This document shows, piece after piece, positions 1 to 9,172 of a stretch of 64,000 bases of DNA. Every line of letters starts with the position of its first letter. Position 1 is the first letter of the stretch. This DNA is from Senegalimassilia faecalis (GTDB lineage Bacteria > Actinomycetota > Coriobacteriia > Coriobacteriales > Eggerthellaceae): assembly GCF_004135645.1 (NCBI RefSeq), contig NZ_SDPW01000001.1:2294001-2358000 (forward strand), written 5' to 3'. Both the position numbers and the translations under genes were made by a program. The notes beneath the pieces were generated by a model. That model was not told the DNA's origin, did no database searches, and saw only the letters and a program-made list of their open reading frames with translations.

Positions 1-968
1 TCATGGTTCCCAACGAGAACTACTGGAACGGCACGCCTAAGCTTTCCGAAGTGACGCTCACCTGCTTCGCCGACGACAACGCCATCACGATGGCGATGCA
101 GAACGGCGAAATCCAGGCCGTAGCCATGCCTTCCGCATCCACGCTTACCACGCTGGAGGCTTCCGGCGACTATCAGGTGTCCCAACGCACGAACTCTCGC
201 GCCGACTTCATTCGCATGAACATGACGCATCCCCTAATCCAGAACGACGCGATCCGCGAGGCAGTTGCTTACTGCATCGACCGCAACGGCTACGCTGACA
301 CCATCTGCAAGGGCTCGTCCACCGCTTCTTGGGGCGTGTACAGCCCGACTCTGCCGTTCGGCGGCACGGACGGCCTTGACGTCACGGTTTCTTCTTGCGA
401 TGTGGACGCAGCTAGCAAGGCCCTTGAGGCCGCCGGCATCGTCGACACCGACAACGACGGCGTGCGCGAGCTTGGCGGCACCCCCGTGGAGCTCGACCTG
501 TACACCTGCACCAAGTACGAGCGCTTCGTCCAGCTTGCAGACGACCTCCAGTCGAAGCTTGCCCAGGCTGGCATCAAGCTCAACATCGTCCCGACGGATT
601 ACTTCATGGAAGACGCCGAGACGTTCGCCAAGGACGACCCCGACATGGCGCTTGACAGCTACGCGATGGCCCCGACCGGCAACCCGGCCTACTTCGCCAA
701 CATCGCCTTCGCAAGCACCTCTTCGAACAACTTCGGCAAGTACTCGAACCCCGATGTTGACGCGCTCGTCGCAAAGCTCAACACCACGTTCGACGAGAGC
801 GAGCGCAACACCATCGCGAAGCAAATCAGCCAGAAAGTCCTCAACGACCTGCCGTTCGTGTTCTTCGCCAACTCCGAGTCCACGGTTGTTTACGACAAGA
901 ACGTCAGCGGCCTTGACGCTGCTCCGTCTGAGTACTATTTCGTCACCGTTGACACCGACGTCAAATAG
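1..968 (+). CDS. ABC transporter substrate-binding protein (SBP_bac_5 type), 5' partial
   Basis: This is the C-terminal 321 residues of an extracellular solute-binding protein of the peptide/nickel family; the start and any lipoprotein signal lie outside the window. The fold is recognisable from the family-typical segment around NDAIREAVAYCIDRNG (residues about 79-94 of the visible part), the later GIKLNIVPTDYF strand and the closing region that ends in a short Asp-rich tail. The protein would capture a ligand outside the cell and hand it to the membrane permeases, which are not in the window and probably lie upstream. Two ATPase genes follow on the same strand, the first beginning 12 bp after the stop codon, so this is one importer operon. 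The ligand (oligopeptide, dipeptide or nickel) cannot be decided from the sequence. Confidence 0.88.
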   Translation, partial: MVPNENYWNGTPKLSEVTLTCFADDNAITMAMQNGEIQAVAMPSASTLTTLEASGDYQVSQRTNSRADFIRMNMTHPLIQNDAIREAVAYCIDRNGYADTICKGSSTASWGVYSPTLPFGGTDGLDVTVSSCDVDAASKALEAAGIVDTDNDGVRELGGTPVELDLYTCTKYERFVQLADDLQSKLAQAGIKLNIVPTDYFMEDAETFAKDDPDMALDSYAMAPTGNPAYFANIAFASTSSNNFGKYSNPDVDALVAKLNTTFDESERNTIAKQISQKVLNDLPFVFFANSESTVVYDKNVSGLDAAPSEYYFVTVDTDVK

Positions 969-980
969 AAAGTCTTCTTG

Positions 981-1787
981 ATGCAAGATTGTGCTCAACA
1001 GCCGCTCTTGGAAGTTTCGAACCTGAGCGCCTCTTTCGGGGGCACTCAGGTTCTTCGTTCCATTAGCTTCAACATGCGCTCCGGCGAAAGCGTTGCCCTT
1101 GTGGGCGAAAGCGGCTCGGGCAAATCCACGCTGCTCAAAACCATCGCCGGCCTGGCGCCGAAAGCGCTGCGTGTTGACGCAGGGGGCATTCGCTATGCGG
1201 GACAAGACGTTCTGGGGCTTCGCGGCAAAACGCTGCGCGCGTACCGATGCGAGGGCGCGAAATACGTCTTCCAAAACGGCCAGGAATCGTTCGACCCGCT
1301 TTTCAGCGTTGGACGACAATTCGACGAGAGCTTGCGAGCGCACGGCATGCGCGCGGATGCGGGCACGAAGCTTGAGCTGCTTGAGCGCATGGGCGTGACG
1401 GACGGGGAGCGCGTTTTGTCCTCGCTTCCGTCCGAGCTGTCGGGCGGCCTGTGCCAGCGCGTGGCCTTGGCCATCGCGCTTGCGGGAGCCCCGCAGCTGC
1501 TTCTTGCCGACGAGCCTACAAGCGCGCTGGACAGCGACAACCGTAAAAAGGTCGCCAATCTGCTTCGCAAGGTGAACGAGGTTGACGGGGTCGCTCTGCT
1601 GCTAGTGACCCACGACATCGAGCTTGCAGCCGAGCTGGCACCGCGCATCATGGTCATGCACGACGGGGAAATCGTGGAATCGGGCTCGCGCGAAGAGGTG
1701 CTCGAGCGCCCCCGGGATCCGTATACGCGAACGCTTGTCGATTCCGTGCCCAAGATGGAACGAAGCTACAGGAGGGTCGCGCTATGA
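981..1787 (+). CDS. Peptide/nickel ABC transporter ATP-binding protein (OppD/DppD/NikD-like)
   Basis: A 268-residue ABC ATPase that would power import by the transporter whose binding protein lies just upstream. Visible motifs are Walker A GESGSGKST (about residues 42-50), the ABC signature LSGGLCQR (about 153), Walker B LLLADEPTSALD (about 173) and the H-loop LVTHD. A TTG codon lies immediately before the ATG at 981; I chose the ATG. The protein is shorter than a typical OppD (about 320 residues) because it lacks most of the C-terminal oligopeptide-transporter extension. The stop codon overlaps the next gene's start (ATGA), so the two ATPases are translationally coupled and probably form a heterodimer. 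Confidence 0.9.
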   Translation: MQDCAQQPLLEVSNLSASFGGTQVLRSISFNMRSGESVALVGESGSGKSTLLKTIAGLAPKALRVDAGGIRYAGQDVLGLRGKTLRAYRCEGAKYVFQNGQESFDPLFSVGRQFDESLRAHGMRADAGTKLELLERMGVTDGERVLSSLPSELSGGLCQRVALAIALAGAPQLLLADEPTSALDSDNRKKVANLLRKVNEVDGVALLLVTHDIELAAELAPRIMVMHDGEIVESGSREEVLERPRDPYTRTLVDSVPKMERSYRRVAL

Positions 1788-2539
1788 CGAACCAGGCGCT
1801 TGATTCCGCGGAAGCGCTTTTGAGCGTGCAGGGCGTGTCGAAAACGTATCCCGACCCGCACTCGAAAGGCGAGTTCCAGGCACTCTCGAATGCGTCGATC
1901 GACGTCATGCCGGGCGAATGCGTGGGACTGATCGGCCCAAGCGGGTGCGGCAAATCGACCCTTGCGCGCATTATCGCCCGACTTGAAAAGGCCGATCAGG
2001 GCTCCGTAACGTTTTGCGGCCAAACAGTGGCAGCCGACAAGAAGCTGAGCCTTGAGGCAAAACGGAACCTGCGCAAAACGTGGCTTGGCATGCAGATGAT
2101 TTTCCAGAACCCCGAGGCTTCGTTCTCGCCATCCATGAGTATCGGCGACGGCATACGAGAAGGACTAGTGTACCAGGAAGGCTACGACCGCAAAAGCGCG
2201 AAGAAACGAGTTTCAGAACTGCTTGAAGCGGTCGGTCTGCCCGCGTCGTACGCGTCGAAGCGCTGCTTCGAGCTATCCGGCGGCGAATGCCAAAGGGCGG
2301 CCATCGCCCGCGCCATCATCGCAAGCCCACGGTTGCTCATATGCGACGAGCCGACAAGCGCGCTTGATGTGACGGTGCAGGCGCGTATCATGGAACTGCT
2401 GAAAGAGCTGCGCAAGGAAACGAACACAGCGTTTCTTTTCATCACGCACAACATGCCGCTCATGAGCGAGTTCTGCACACGTGCCTACACCATGCGCGCC
2501 GGCACCATCGAAGCTGAACTGATTTCCGACAGCAAGTAA
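1784..2539 (+). CDS. Peptide/nickel ABC transporter ATP-binding protein (OppF/DppF/NikE-like)
   Basis: The second ATPase of the importer, 251 residues. Walker A is GPSGCGKST (about residues 51-59), the signature is LSGGECQR (about 165), Walker B is LLICDEPTSALD (about 186) and the H-loop is FITHN. The start overlaps the upstream stop by four bases and has the SD-like GGAGGG eight bases before it. The start-stop overlap and matched length support an obligate pair with the preceding ATPase. A perfect inverted repeat right after the stop codon closes the operon. Confidence 0.9.
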   Translation: MTNQALDSAEALLSVQGVSKTYPDPHSKGEFQALSNASIDVMPGECVGLIGPSGCGKSTLARIIARLEKADQGSVTFCGQTVAADKKLSLEAKRNLRKTWLGMQMIFQNPEASFSPSMSIGDGIREGLVYQEGYDRKSAKKRVSELLEAVGLPASYASKRCFELSGGECQRAAIARAIIASPRLLICDEPTSALDVTVQARIMELLKELRKETNTAFLFITHNMPLMSEFCTRAYTMRAGTIEAELISDSK

Positions 2540-2566
2540 AACGCGCGACGGGGCGCCTCCCGCCCG

Positions 2567-2603
2567 AAAACCTGACAAAGGGACAGGTCATTTGTCAGGT
2601 TTT
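2567..2603 (+). terminator. Intrinsic terminator closing the ABC operon; also a member of a dispersed hairpin family
   Basis: A 13-bp perfect inverted repeat, AAAACCTGACAAA at 2567-2579 and its complement at 2591-2603, encloses an 11-base loop reading GGGACAGGTCA and ends in TTTT on the plus strand. The A-flanks make it usable from the minus strand too, where the 872-residue gene ends at 2610. The loop resembles the repeats at 6547-6608 and the cores near 12.8, 36.8, 38.0 and 38.1 kb. Confidence 0.75.
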
Positions 2604-2609
2604 CTGCGT

Positions 2610-5226
2610 TTAGTCGCTGATGCGGATGGTTACGCCTTCGTAGACGGGGATTTCGAGCACGTCGTAGGGGCTTAGGGTGAACACGGTGCCTTCGGGCGCT
2701 AGCGGCAGGTCGGGCTGGCGGGCGAAGCGGCGTGCGCGGTCGAGGCGACGGGCGGCTGCGTCGTCATGGCGCGACAGGCTGAACTGGGTCGGCGCGGCGT
2801 CCGTGTCGGCAATGATGCCGTTCTTGCCGTCCAGGCACGCCGCGCTGAAGCGGTGCCCGTTGCGCTCGTCAAGGAACAGCGCCACGTGCCTGCTGCTGAT
2901 GACGCGCAGGTGCCGCGCCGCTTCCTCGTCGAGCTCGACGCCGGCGGGACGGCACTCGAGCGTGATGCTCTTCTCGAACGCAACGAAGCGGTCGAACGCG
3001 GCGGATAGGCACGACTCCAGCAGCGGGAGCGTTTTTTTCGCCTTCTGATTCGGCCCACGCAAGCACGCCGCATGTCAGGAAATCCATGATGGTGGGCGCG
3101 AACAGGCGCTTCCCCACCGGGCCAAACGCGGGCGGTATCGCGGCCGCCACGCACGCACGCAGTTGGGCAAGCAGCTGGTTGCGCGAGATGTCGAGCATGC
3201 GGTCGCGCGCCGGCACCTTAACGCCGCTGGCGCCGGCCGCAACCGCCTGAGCCACCTTGACGGCGCCGTGGTCGACGAACCCGAAGTCGTCTTCCACCCG
3301 TAGCTGCGTAAGGCGCGCCGCGGCGGCGTTCCACCCCACGCGCCTCGCAAGCGCATACAGGCTATCGAGCTCCTGGGCTTCCAGGGCGGCCACGATGCTG
3401 CCGCTGCCCTGGAACAGGCACTTGCGCAGCGTTGTTTTCGACGGCGCCTCTTCGGGCGCGGCCGCCACTTCCGGGCTGGCGCAGAACCGCTGCACAGCGC
3501 GCTCGAAGCCATCGCGTAAACGCGCGAAACCAAGGCTCGCCGCGGCGTTCGCCGGGAAGCATTCCTCACGCACTAGGCGCTTCACCAACGGAACCCAACG
3601 CTGCTCGTCTGCGCCGAACACGGCATCTATCTCCTGGTCAACGAAGCGTTCCGCATACGACATGCCGCGCGCACCCTCGGCAGCGGGCGCGCCCGCAACA
3701 ATGCCCGAATCCGCTTCGAAGCCGGCATTCGATTCAGCTTCCGAATCCATGCCCGTGCGCAGCGCACCACGCGAACCGTCGCCCGCAAACGCGTCTTCGC
3801 CCTCGCTCACACCCGCAGCAACACCGACGCCGAAATACGCCCGCGCCACGCCCGACAGCGCGCGGCGCAGCCCATCCCACTTCGAGCTATCGTAACGCCG
3901 CCCCACGATGCACAGCAACGCGCCACCCGGCACGTCCGCTTCGGTTGCGGGAAACTCGATGGCCCTGCTGGCGGTGAACGCGGCGCCCGACAACGCATGA
4001 TTCACGCTGATGGTAACGGGCGGCGCGCCGATGCCCAGCGCAACGTTGTCGCCAAGCCCGCGCGGCACGCAGTCCGAAGCTTCCACGGTGCCTTCGCCAA
4101 GCGAGCCCTCGCCCGCAAAGGCAAACGGCAGCTCCTGGCAGTTGACGATGCCCACCACCGGCGCCAAGTACACGCCGAACACCAGGTTCGCCTTGCACTT
4201 GAGCGCCTCGGGGAACAACGCAGCGTCGAACGACCGGAATAAATCGGCAACCGACAGCTCCACGAGCAGCTCGCGCGCCTCAGCCGTGCCGCCGCGCGGG
4301 TCGTCCACCATGCTATCGGGCACGAATGGCCCGCCCGGCCGTACGGCGGCCTCGACCAGCGCGACGTAACGCGCCCGATTCTCAACCATCAGCGCCCGGA
4401 AGCGTTCGCCGCGCATGGCCTCGATGCCCTCGTCGTTACGCACGATCTCGTCGATAAGCGCATTGATGGGCTCAGCCACCAGCGCCTCTTCGCCCTCGCC
4501 TTCGCCCCACGCCTCGCCCGGGCAGCAGCCCCACCAGCGTTCCGTGTCGAAAAAGCGGCTGCCGAACAGGTTCGGCGCGAACGCGGCGTCAAGCGCCACC
4601 GGCTTCGCGCCGGGGCCGCGATTGCCCGAAAACGGCTGCCAAACCTTGCAGCAATCCTGCTTCGCAACCCAAATGGGAACAAGCCGGCGAAACGCCCGCA
4701 GCATAAACGTGTTGTCGCCGATTTCCGCCTGGCGCTTCGCCTGCGCGCGCAGCCCGTCGTAGAACAGCAGCTCGTCTTCCATGGCCGCGGCGATGGCGAC
4801 GGCCTCTTCGCGCTGCTGCGGCGTGAACGACGCGTCGGAAAGTAGCGCATCAAGCTGCTCCTCGATAACCTCGACCAGCGGCTTCGCGTAGTGCGCGTCC
4901 ACATTGCGCTTCGAGCGCGGCAGGAACGTTTCGCCTGATGAGAAGTGCTTCAGCGGGTCCTTCCCCGTCAGGAAGTTGCCGCTCATGCCCACGGCGTCAA
5001 GATGCACGCACAGCTGCTCGACGATGGGATTGTGCGTCGGGTTGGGGTAATGGCGGAAGTACGTGGTGTTGGCCAGCACGCGCTGCAGGCGCATCTCGCG
5101 CAGCGCGTCGCCGGCAGGAAAGCCCGCGCCCTTCGCAAGCGCGCAGCCGTCGGCGCGCTCGGTGGGGCAAGCGTCCACCCAACCCGCCAGCGCCTTCGCA
5201 ACCGCCTTCAACGAACGCTCACCCAT
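2610..5226 (-). CDS. Large protein of unknown function (about 872 residues), split by an apparent frameshift
   Basis: I do not recognise this family. Reading starts at ATG 5226, with the SD GGAAAGG seven bases upstream, and runs in one frame to about 3035. There a run of seven A on the coding strand (3032-3038) shifts it: the natural continuation (KTLPLLESCLSAAF...) lies in the next frame and ends at 2610 with ...VYEGVTIRISD. Removing one A restores a single reading frame. Without that, the first frame continues as Arg-rich nonsense to 2869. The N-terminal third is rich in His, Asn and Trp (TTYFRHYPNPTHNPIVEQL; RWWGCCPGE), the middle is Ala/Gly-rich and the C-terminal part looks folded. There are no signal peptide or membrane segments. 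It lies on the same strand as the phosphatase/membrane-protein cluster upstream, separated by a decayed gene. Confidence 0.6.
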
Positions 5227-5493
5227 GCGCGCACCTTTCCCTTTCCCTGCCGCTTGCCATCATTTTCCACCATTTCACCTGTGAGCGAACGTCAGAATAG
5301 CAATTCCCGAACAAACGGGGCATCTGGCCTTATGCGGCTGCGCGGCTGTCGCGCTATTAGCCAATACTTATAACCGCTCCAAACAACAGGCCAGCCCACA
5401 TGAAAGCACAGACACAAACGGCAAGAATCGGCGAAAGCAGAGCCAATCAGCATTCCATCCATTAGCCTTATCTTTCTAGTCATTTCTAACCAT

Positions 5494-6243
5494 TTGCTAA
5501 TCATAATGAACAGAAGAAGCCATTTGCACTTCTCGGCAAATCATCAGGAGATAACGCGAAAAGAAGTGCAGGCGCTCCTTGATGTCGGGCAGTCGACGGC
5601 TAGGCGAGTCGTAAAGGAAATCGATGTGCGGATAGCGCGCGGCTACCTGGGATGGCTGGCCACGCTTTTAGGTTGCCAGGGCATCGACGAGTACCGCGCC
5701 ATGCTGCCCGCCGCGCTGCGCTGCGGCATCACGCCTGTTCAGGCGAAGGAAATCGTCTATCAGGCCGTGGCCTACCTTGGCATCGGGCGCGTGTTCCCGT
5801 TCCTGAAGGCAACGAACGAGATTCTGGAGACGCAAGGCGTGGAGCTGCCCCTTGCCGAACAAGCCACAACCGACCCTACGCGCGAAAGCCGCATGACCGG
5901 CGGCGAACAGGCGCAAATCGCCATCTTCGGCGAAGGCATGCGCGACTACCAGTCGAAGGGCAACCCCGATTTCCCCTGGATCATCGAGCGGCTTGTGGAC
6001 AACTGCTTTGGAGACTGATACACGCGAAGCGGCCTTGACCTGCGGCAACGCGAGCTGGCCACGTTCTGCTACATCGCGGCGCAAGGTGGTTGCGACGCGC
6101 AGGCAAAGGCGCACGTCGCCGCCAACCTCTCGGTAGGCAACACCAAAGAGCTGCTTGTTGTCGTTGTGTCCGGCAACCTGCCCTTCATCGGCTACCCCCG
6201 CACACTCAACGCCCTCGCAGCCATCGAAGACGCAAGCAAGTAG
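5494..6243 (+). pseudogene. Carboxymuconolactone decarboxylase-family gene remnant with in-frame TGA, fused to an HTH fragment
   Basis: From about 5665 the frame reads like a two-domain carboxymuconolactone decarboxylase-like protein: DEYRAMLPAALRCGITP, then KEIVYQAVAYLGIGRVFPF, then, after the interruption, YTRSGLDLRQRELATF and a C-terminus containing LPFIGYPRTLNALAAI. A TGA at 6016-6018 sits inside the conserved stretch FGD-x-YTR, where the family normally has an aromatic residue; the frame then stays open to TAG at 6241. The first 40 residues do not belong to this family. They look like a winged-helix end (ITRKEVQALLDVGQSTARRV) such as terminates Fic or AlbA_2-type proteins. The usual start is TTG 5494 or ATG 5506. 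The chimeric 5' end plus the stop codon argue for a dead gene. Confidence 0.65.
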
Positions 6244-6370
6244 AGAAGTCGGGAAGGAATTCTCTTGGGGGTGGCAAGAGACGACCCTAGCGCCACGCAA
6301 CATCGAGCCTGCCCCCGCCACCCCCCTCGCGCACCGTGCGGCTAAACCCGCTGTCCCTTGCCAGGTTTAG

Positions 6371-6513
6371 CAAAAATCGCTCATGTATGTGATTTAATTG
6401 CTCTTCGCCACCTACAACGACAAGAACAACTTGCATATCACCAGGTCACAGACTTGCCGTTATTCTCGTTAACCCGTCAAATTGGGTTAAATCACATACA
6501 TGAGCGATTTTTG
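6371..6513. repeat. 143-bp MITE-like element, copy 1, with 27-bp perfect terminal inverted repeats
   Basis: The left arm begins CAAAAATCGCTCATGTATG (6371-6397) and the right arm is its exact 27-base complement (6487-6513), enclosing 89 bases without an ORF. A second copy of the same length lies at 11033-11175 in the opposite internal orientation. It sits between the decayed decarboxylase gene and the PP2C gene. Confidence 0.8.
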
Positions 6514-6546
6514 TTGCCCAAGGAGCCCAATCTGACAAGGAAGCAC

Positions 6547-6608
6547 GAAAAGGGACGGGTCGTTTGTCGCGTTTGCCAGACCCGACAAGGGGACAGGTCG
6601 TTGTCAGC
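6547..6608. repeat. Two degenerate copies of the GGGACAGGTC-type hairpin repeat
   Basis: Copies at about 6547-6570 (AAAAGGGACGGGTCGTTTGTC) and 6582-6608 (CCGACAAGGGGACAGGTCG then TTGTCAG) resemble the terminator loop at 2580-2600. They end 19 bp before the PP2C stop codon and could serve as its transcription terminator, though the stems are imperfect. Confidence 0.45.
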
Positions 6609-6626
6609 TCAGTGGTTTCCCGTCGG

Positions 6627-7316
6627 TTATGCGGAGCGACGAAGGGCGAGGGCGGAGGCGTCGTCGGGGGTGAGGCCTTCCACGGCGCGGGCGAGGGCGC
6701 GTTCGGCTAGGTCAGCGGCTTGTTCACCTTCCGCCGCGCGGGCGATTGCGCCCACATTCGCGTAGCGCCAGCAGCCGTCCGTGGCCACCAGCAGAGCGGC
6801 GTTCGGCGGCAGGTCAGCCGAACCCGACGCAGAGCGCTTCGGGCATCCCAGGTAGTTCGTCAGCTTGCCATCCGCGCTGTCTAGCTGCGACAACAGCTTC
6901 GCCTTGCCATCGTGCAGGCCGAACACGGCCACGTCGCCTTTGCTGGCCCACTCCACGTGGTTGCCGCGCACGCGCAAGCTCACACCCGCCGCGCCGCCGT
7001 GGCGATGCACCACGTGTCGCTCCAAGTTGCCCGCCGCCTGCGACGCCAGGTCAAGCGCGGCGCGAGCGGACAAACCCTCCTCAAGCGCGTCGAGCCCCAC
7101 GCGCGCCGACGCCGCCGCATACAGCGCGGCGTGCGCCCGACCGCCCATCCCGTCCACCACCATCGCGCATTCGCCGGAATCCGACACCAGCACCACGTCC
7201 TGATTCTCCCGATGCGCCCGACGCAACGACGCCGCCGTAATCTCCATCCCATCAGGCGTTTTCGCTGCCGTGCTTTCAATCCACATGCCTCTCGGACACT
7301 CAATTGCCGCCTTCAT
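6627..7316 (-). CDS. PP2C-like serine/threonine phosphatase
   Basis: A 229-residue PPM/PP2C-family protein. Motifs in order are RRAHRENQDVVLV near residue 33, the metal-binding loop VVDGMGG (about 52-58), GDVAVFGL (about 126), LLVATDG (about 172) and a C-terminal DDASALAL in place of the family's DN(A/T)T. The first family motif (RxxNQD) is kept as RENQD, so metal-dependent phosphatase activity is plausible. The start at 7316 has a strong AAGGGAGG site; the frame is open further upstream but without an SD. No kinase gene is visible in the window, so its substrate is unknown. It is the last gene of a minus-strand series that begins at 10083. Confidence 0.8.
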   Translation of the reverse strand: MKAAIECPRGMWIESTAAKTPDGMEITAASLRRAHRENQDVVLVSDSGECAMVVDGMGGRAHAALYAAASARVGLDALEEGLSARAALDLASQAAGNLERHVVHRHGGAAGVSLRVRGNHVEWASKGDVAVFGLHDGKAKLLSQLDSADGKLTNYLGCPKRSASGSADLPPNAALLVATDGCWRYANVGAIARAAEGEQAADLAERALARAVEGLTPDDASALALRRSA

Positions 7317-7601
7317 TGGGCCCGCCTCCCTTCCTTTCAACGCTGATGAACGCTGCCGCTTGAGCACGCGAATGAACGCATAAGCAAAGCGAATCTGCCC
7401 GTCATGCGCGCCTTTGCCGCCGCGCCTGCTCATGCGGCAGCGCACCGCTTCTCATCAAAATGGCGAACAGGGGCAGCAAGCAAAGCGATTTCCCTTGCGG
7501 CCCCGTTCGCCCGTCTTCGTTCCCGTGAGCCATCGCCATTTGACCTCGCGAAACATGCGGCACCCCGACCCGATGAAGCGGGCAGGGGCGCCGCGAGGCT
7601 C

Positions 7602-8510
7602 TTACGCAGCTACCTGGTCGCGAGCGGGGCTGGCGTGCATGCCGCCGACAGCAGCGGCATCAACGGCCGAGGCAAGCGCAGGCGCATCGACCACCGACGC
7701 ATCGGCGGCAGCAGCGCCGGCATCGGCAACCCCAGCAGCCCCGACCCCGGCGCCCGCGAACGCGACCTGCGACGTGCGCGCCAGCGCGGAAAGCTGCCGC
7801 GAGAAGCGGACACGGCTGTCGGTGATGGCCGTGGTGAAGCGGATAAAGTCGTTCTGGAATTCGCCCGAAAGCGTCAGCAGGCCTTGATACAGGCTCTCAC
7901 CTGCGCCTTCGCACGCGCAGAACGCCTCGCTCTTCGCCAGGTCCGCAAGCTGGCCCGCCGCCTGAACGCGGGCGTCCACGTCGTCTAAGTCGGCCCGCAG
8001 GCGCAGCTTGAGCGCCTGCAACTCCGCACGCTCGGCACGCAGCGCGCTGTACTGCTTCCAGTACGACGCGATGGCCTCGCCCGCCGACAGCGCCAGCATC
8101 ACCAGCACCAGGAACACGCCCTTGAGCACCGCCGTGGCCTCGCCCGATTCGAACACGGTGCTGGCCACGTCGGACGCGAAGCGCAGCCCGGCGATGATGA
8201 GCGCGATCGACGCCGCCGCGCCCAACGCCGCGGCGCACGCTTTGCGCGAGCCCATGGCGAAGTTGTTCGCGCCCACGCGCGGAAGCACCCACAGCGTGGC
8301 GGCGCAGCCAAGCGAGATGACGATGGCGATGATGTTCGACACCAGCATCGCCTGACCCTCTTCGCTGCCCGACACGATCTCGGTCACAGCTCCGTCGAAC
8401 AGGCTGTCGACGTCGAGCGCCTTGCACACCGCCGTGTAGTCCAAGCAGGCATTCGCCAGCACCAACAGCGCGATGACCAGCACCAATCCAATTCCCTTGC
8501 GCGTTTTCAT
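7602..8510 (-). CDS. Four-helix membrane protein with cytoplasmic coiled coil, unknown function
   Basis: 302 residues. The start at 8510 is fixed by AAGGAGG seven bases upstream and overlaps the stop of the small gene before it (ATGA). Hydrophobic segments lie at about 7-23, 54-78, 90-112 and 127-147. A charged helical stretch follows (about 150-195), with LRAERAELQALKLRLRADL typical of a coiled coil. A soluble region then ends in an Ala-rich tail. No catalytic motif is visible. Its neighbours are a PP2C phosphatase downstream and small helical proteins upstream, suggesting a membrane-associated complex whose state could be controlled by dephosphorylation; that is inference. Confidence 0.65.
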   Translation of the reverse strand: MKTRKGIGLVLVIALLVLANACLDYTAVCKALDVDSLFDGAVTEIVSGSEEGQAMLVSNIIAIVISLGCAATLWVLPRVGANNFAMGSRKACAAALGAAASIALIIAGLRFASDVASTVFESGEATAVLKGVFLVLVMLALSAGEAIASYWKQYSALRAERAELQALKLRLRADLDDVDARVQAAGQLADLAKSEAFCACEGAGESLYQGLLTLSGEFQNDFIRFTTAITDSRVRFSRQLSALARTSQVAFAGAGVGAAGVADAGAAAADASVVDAPALASAVDAAAVGGMHASPARDQVAA

Positions 8511-8635
8511 CGGGTTACCTCCTTGCCTTCCTCTGCATTCTCCGCACGTGTCTCCGCGCGCGTCTCCACCTTGTCCGACTCCGCCGCCTCTTTTGTCTCG
8601 ACCGGCTTTGCCGCCTCTGCTTTCTCGGCCATCAT
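8507..8635 (-). CDS. Small highly charged protein (42 residues)
   Basis: A short ORF starting with two consecutive ATG codons (8635 and 8632), preceded by AAGGAAGGG about ten bases upstream. The product is almost entirely Ala, Glu, Lys, Thr and Arg (for example EKAEAAKPVETKEAA) and is probably a single helix. Its TGA overlaps the ATG of the membrane-protein gene (ATGA), and it starts 21 bp after the preceding gene's stop. Coupling on one side and the SD on the other make it a likely real gene although it is shorter than most gene finders accept. Its function is unknown; it could be a flexible partner of the coiled-coil membrane protein. Confidence 0.5.
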   Translation of the reverse strand: MMAEKAEAAKPVETKEAAESDKVETRAETRAENAEEGKEVTR

Positions 8636-8656
8636 CTCCGTCGCACCCTTCCTTGC

Positions 8657-9172
8657 CTACGCGTCCGCCCCGGTCGCATTCGCCGAGGTTGCCGTTTCCA
8701 TCTGCCACTTCTCGGCCGAGCCAGCTTGTCCGACAGCACGTCCGCGACCACCCTGCCCCGCCGCCGCGCGCTCGCGCTTGCCGAATGTCAGCTCCGCCAG
8801 GCGGTTGTCGCAGCGCTCAAGCTGAGCCGCCAGCGACGCGCGGTGCGTGGCCTCAAGCTCGGTGCGGTAGCGGATGAACCCCGCGTCCACCTGCGCCACG
8901 TAGGCGCCCAGCTGGCCAAGCAGCGTGCGCGGATACTGGTCGATGCCGCTTTCGTGAAACGCCGGATGCGCGGCCGCGGCTCCGACCAGGCGTTTCGCCG
9001 TGGCCTCGAAGTCGGGAGCCGGCGGCGTGTCGAACGCCACGCCCAAGCGCTCATCGGCACACAGGTCGCTGGCGCTGGGGACGCGCGCCTCGCCCGCCGC
9101 GCTCGACACGCGCGGGAACTGTGGGGCGCCATCGTTCTTGCGGCCGAACAGGCCCTTCATGCTGAAAGCCAT
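8657..9172 (-). CDS. Hypothetical protein (171 residues) of the PP2C/membrane cluster
   Basis: The start ATG overlaps the stop of the upstream gene (TGATG). The N-terminus MAFSMKGLFGRKNDG resembles the short amphipathic lead-in of many cytoplasmic scaffold proteins. The central part (ATAKRLVGAAAAHPAFHESGIDQYPRTLL) is helical and is followed by a probable coiled coil (about 100-130). The last 35 residues are low-complexity Ala/Gly. No catalytic motif or membrane segment is visible, and I do not recognise the family. Confidence 0.6.
   Translation of the reverse strand: MAFSMKGLFGRKNDGAPQFPRVSSAAGEARVPSASDLCADERLGVAFDTPPAPDFEATAKRLVGAAAAHPAFHESGIDQYPRTLLGQLGAYVAQVDAGFIRYRTELEATHRASLAAQLERCDNRLAELTFGKRERAAAGQGGRGRAVGQAGSAEKWQMETATSANATGADA

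Noticed and set aside
3030-3040. Programmed ribosomal frameshift at the A7 run
   Set aside because: The needed shift is +1, whereas A-rich slippery sites usually give -1, and no stimulatory structure or stop context is visible. A lesion or sequencing error is simpler.
6016-6018. TGA in the decarboxylase frame read as selenocysteine
   Set aside because: The family has an aromatic residue, not Cys, at this place and no redox motif surrounds it; no selenocysteine hairpin was evident just downstream.
7317-7601. Short minus-strand ORF (33 codons) between the membrane-protein gene and the phosphatase
   Set aside because: Weak ribosome-binding site and Arg/Cys-rich composition without coupling to a neighbour.
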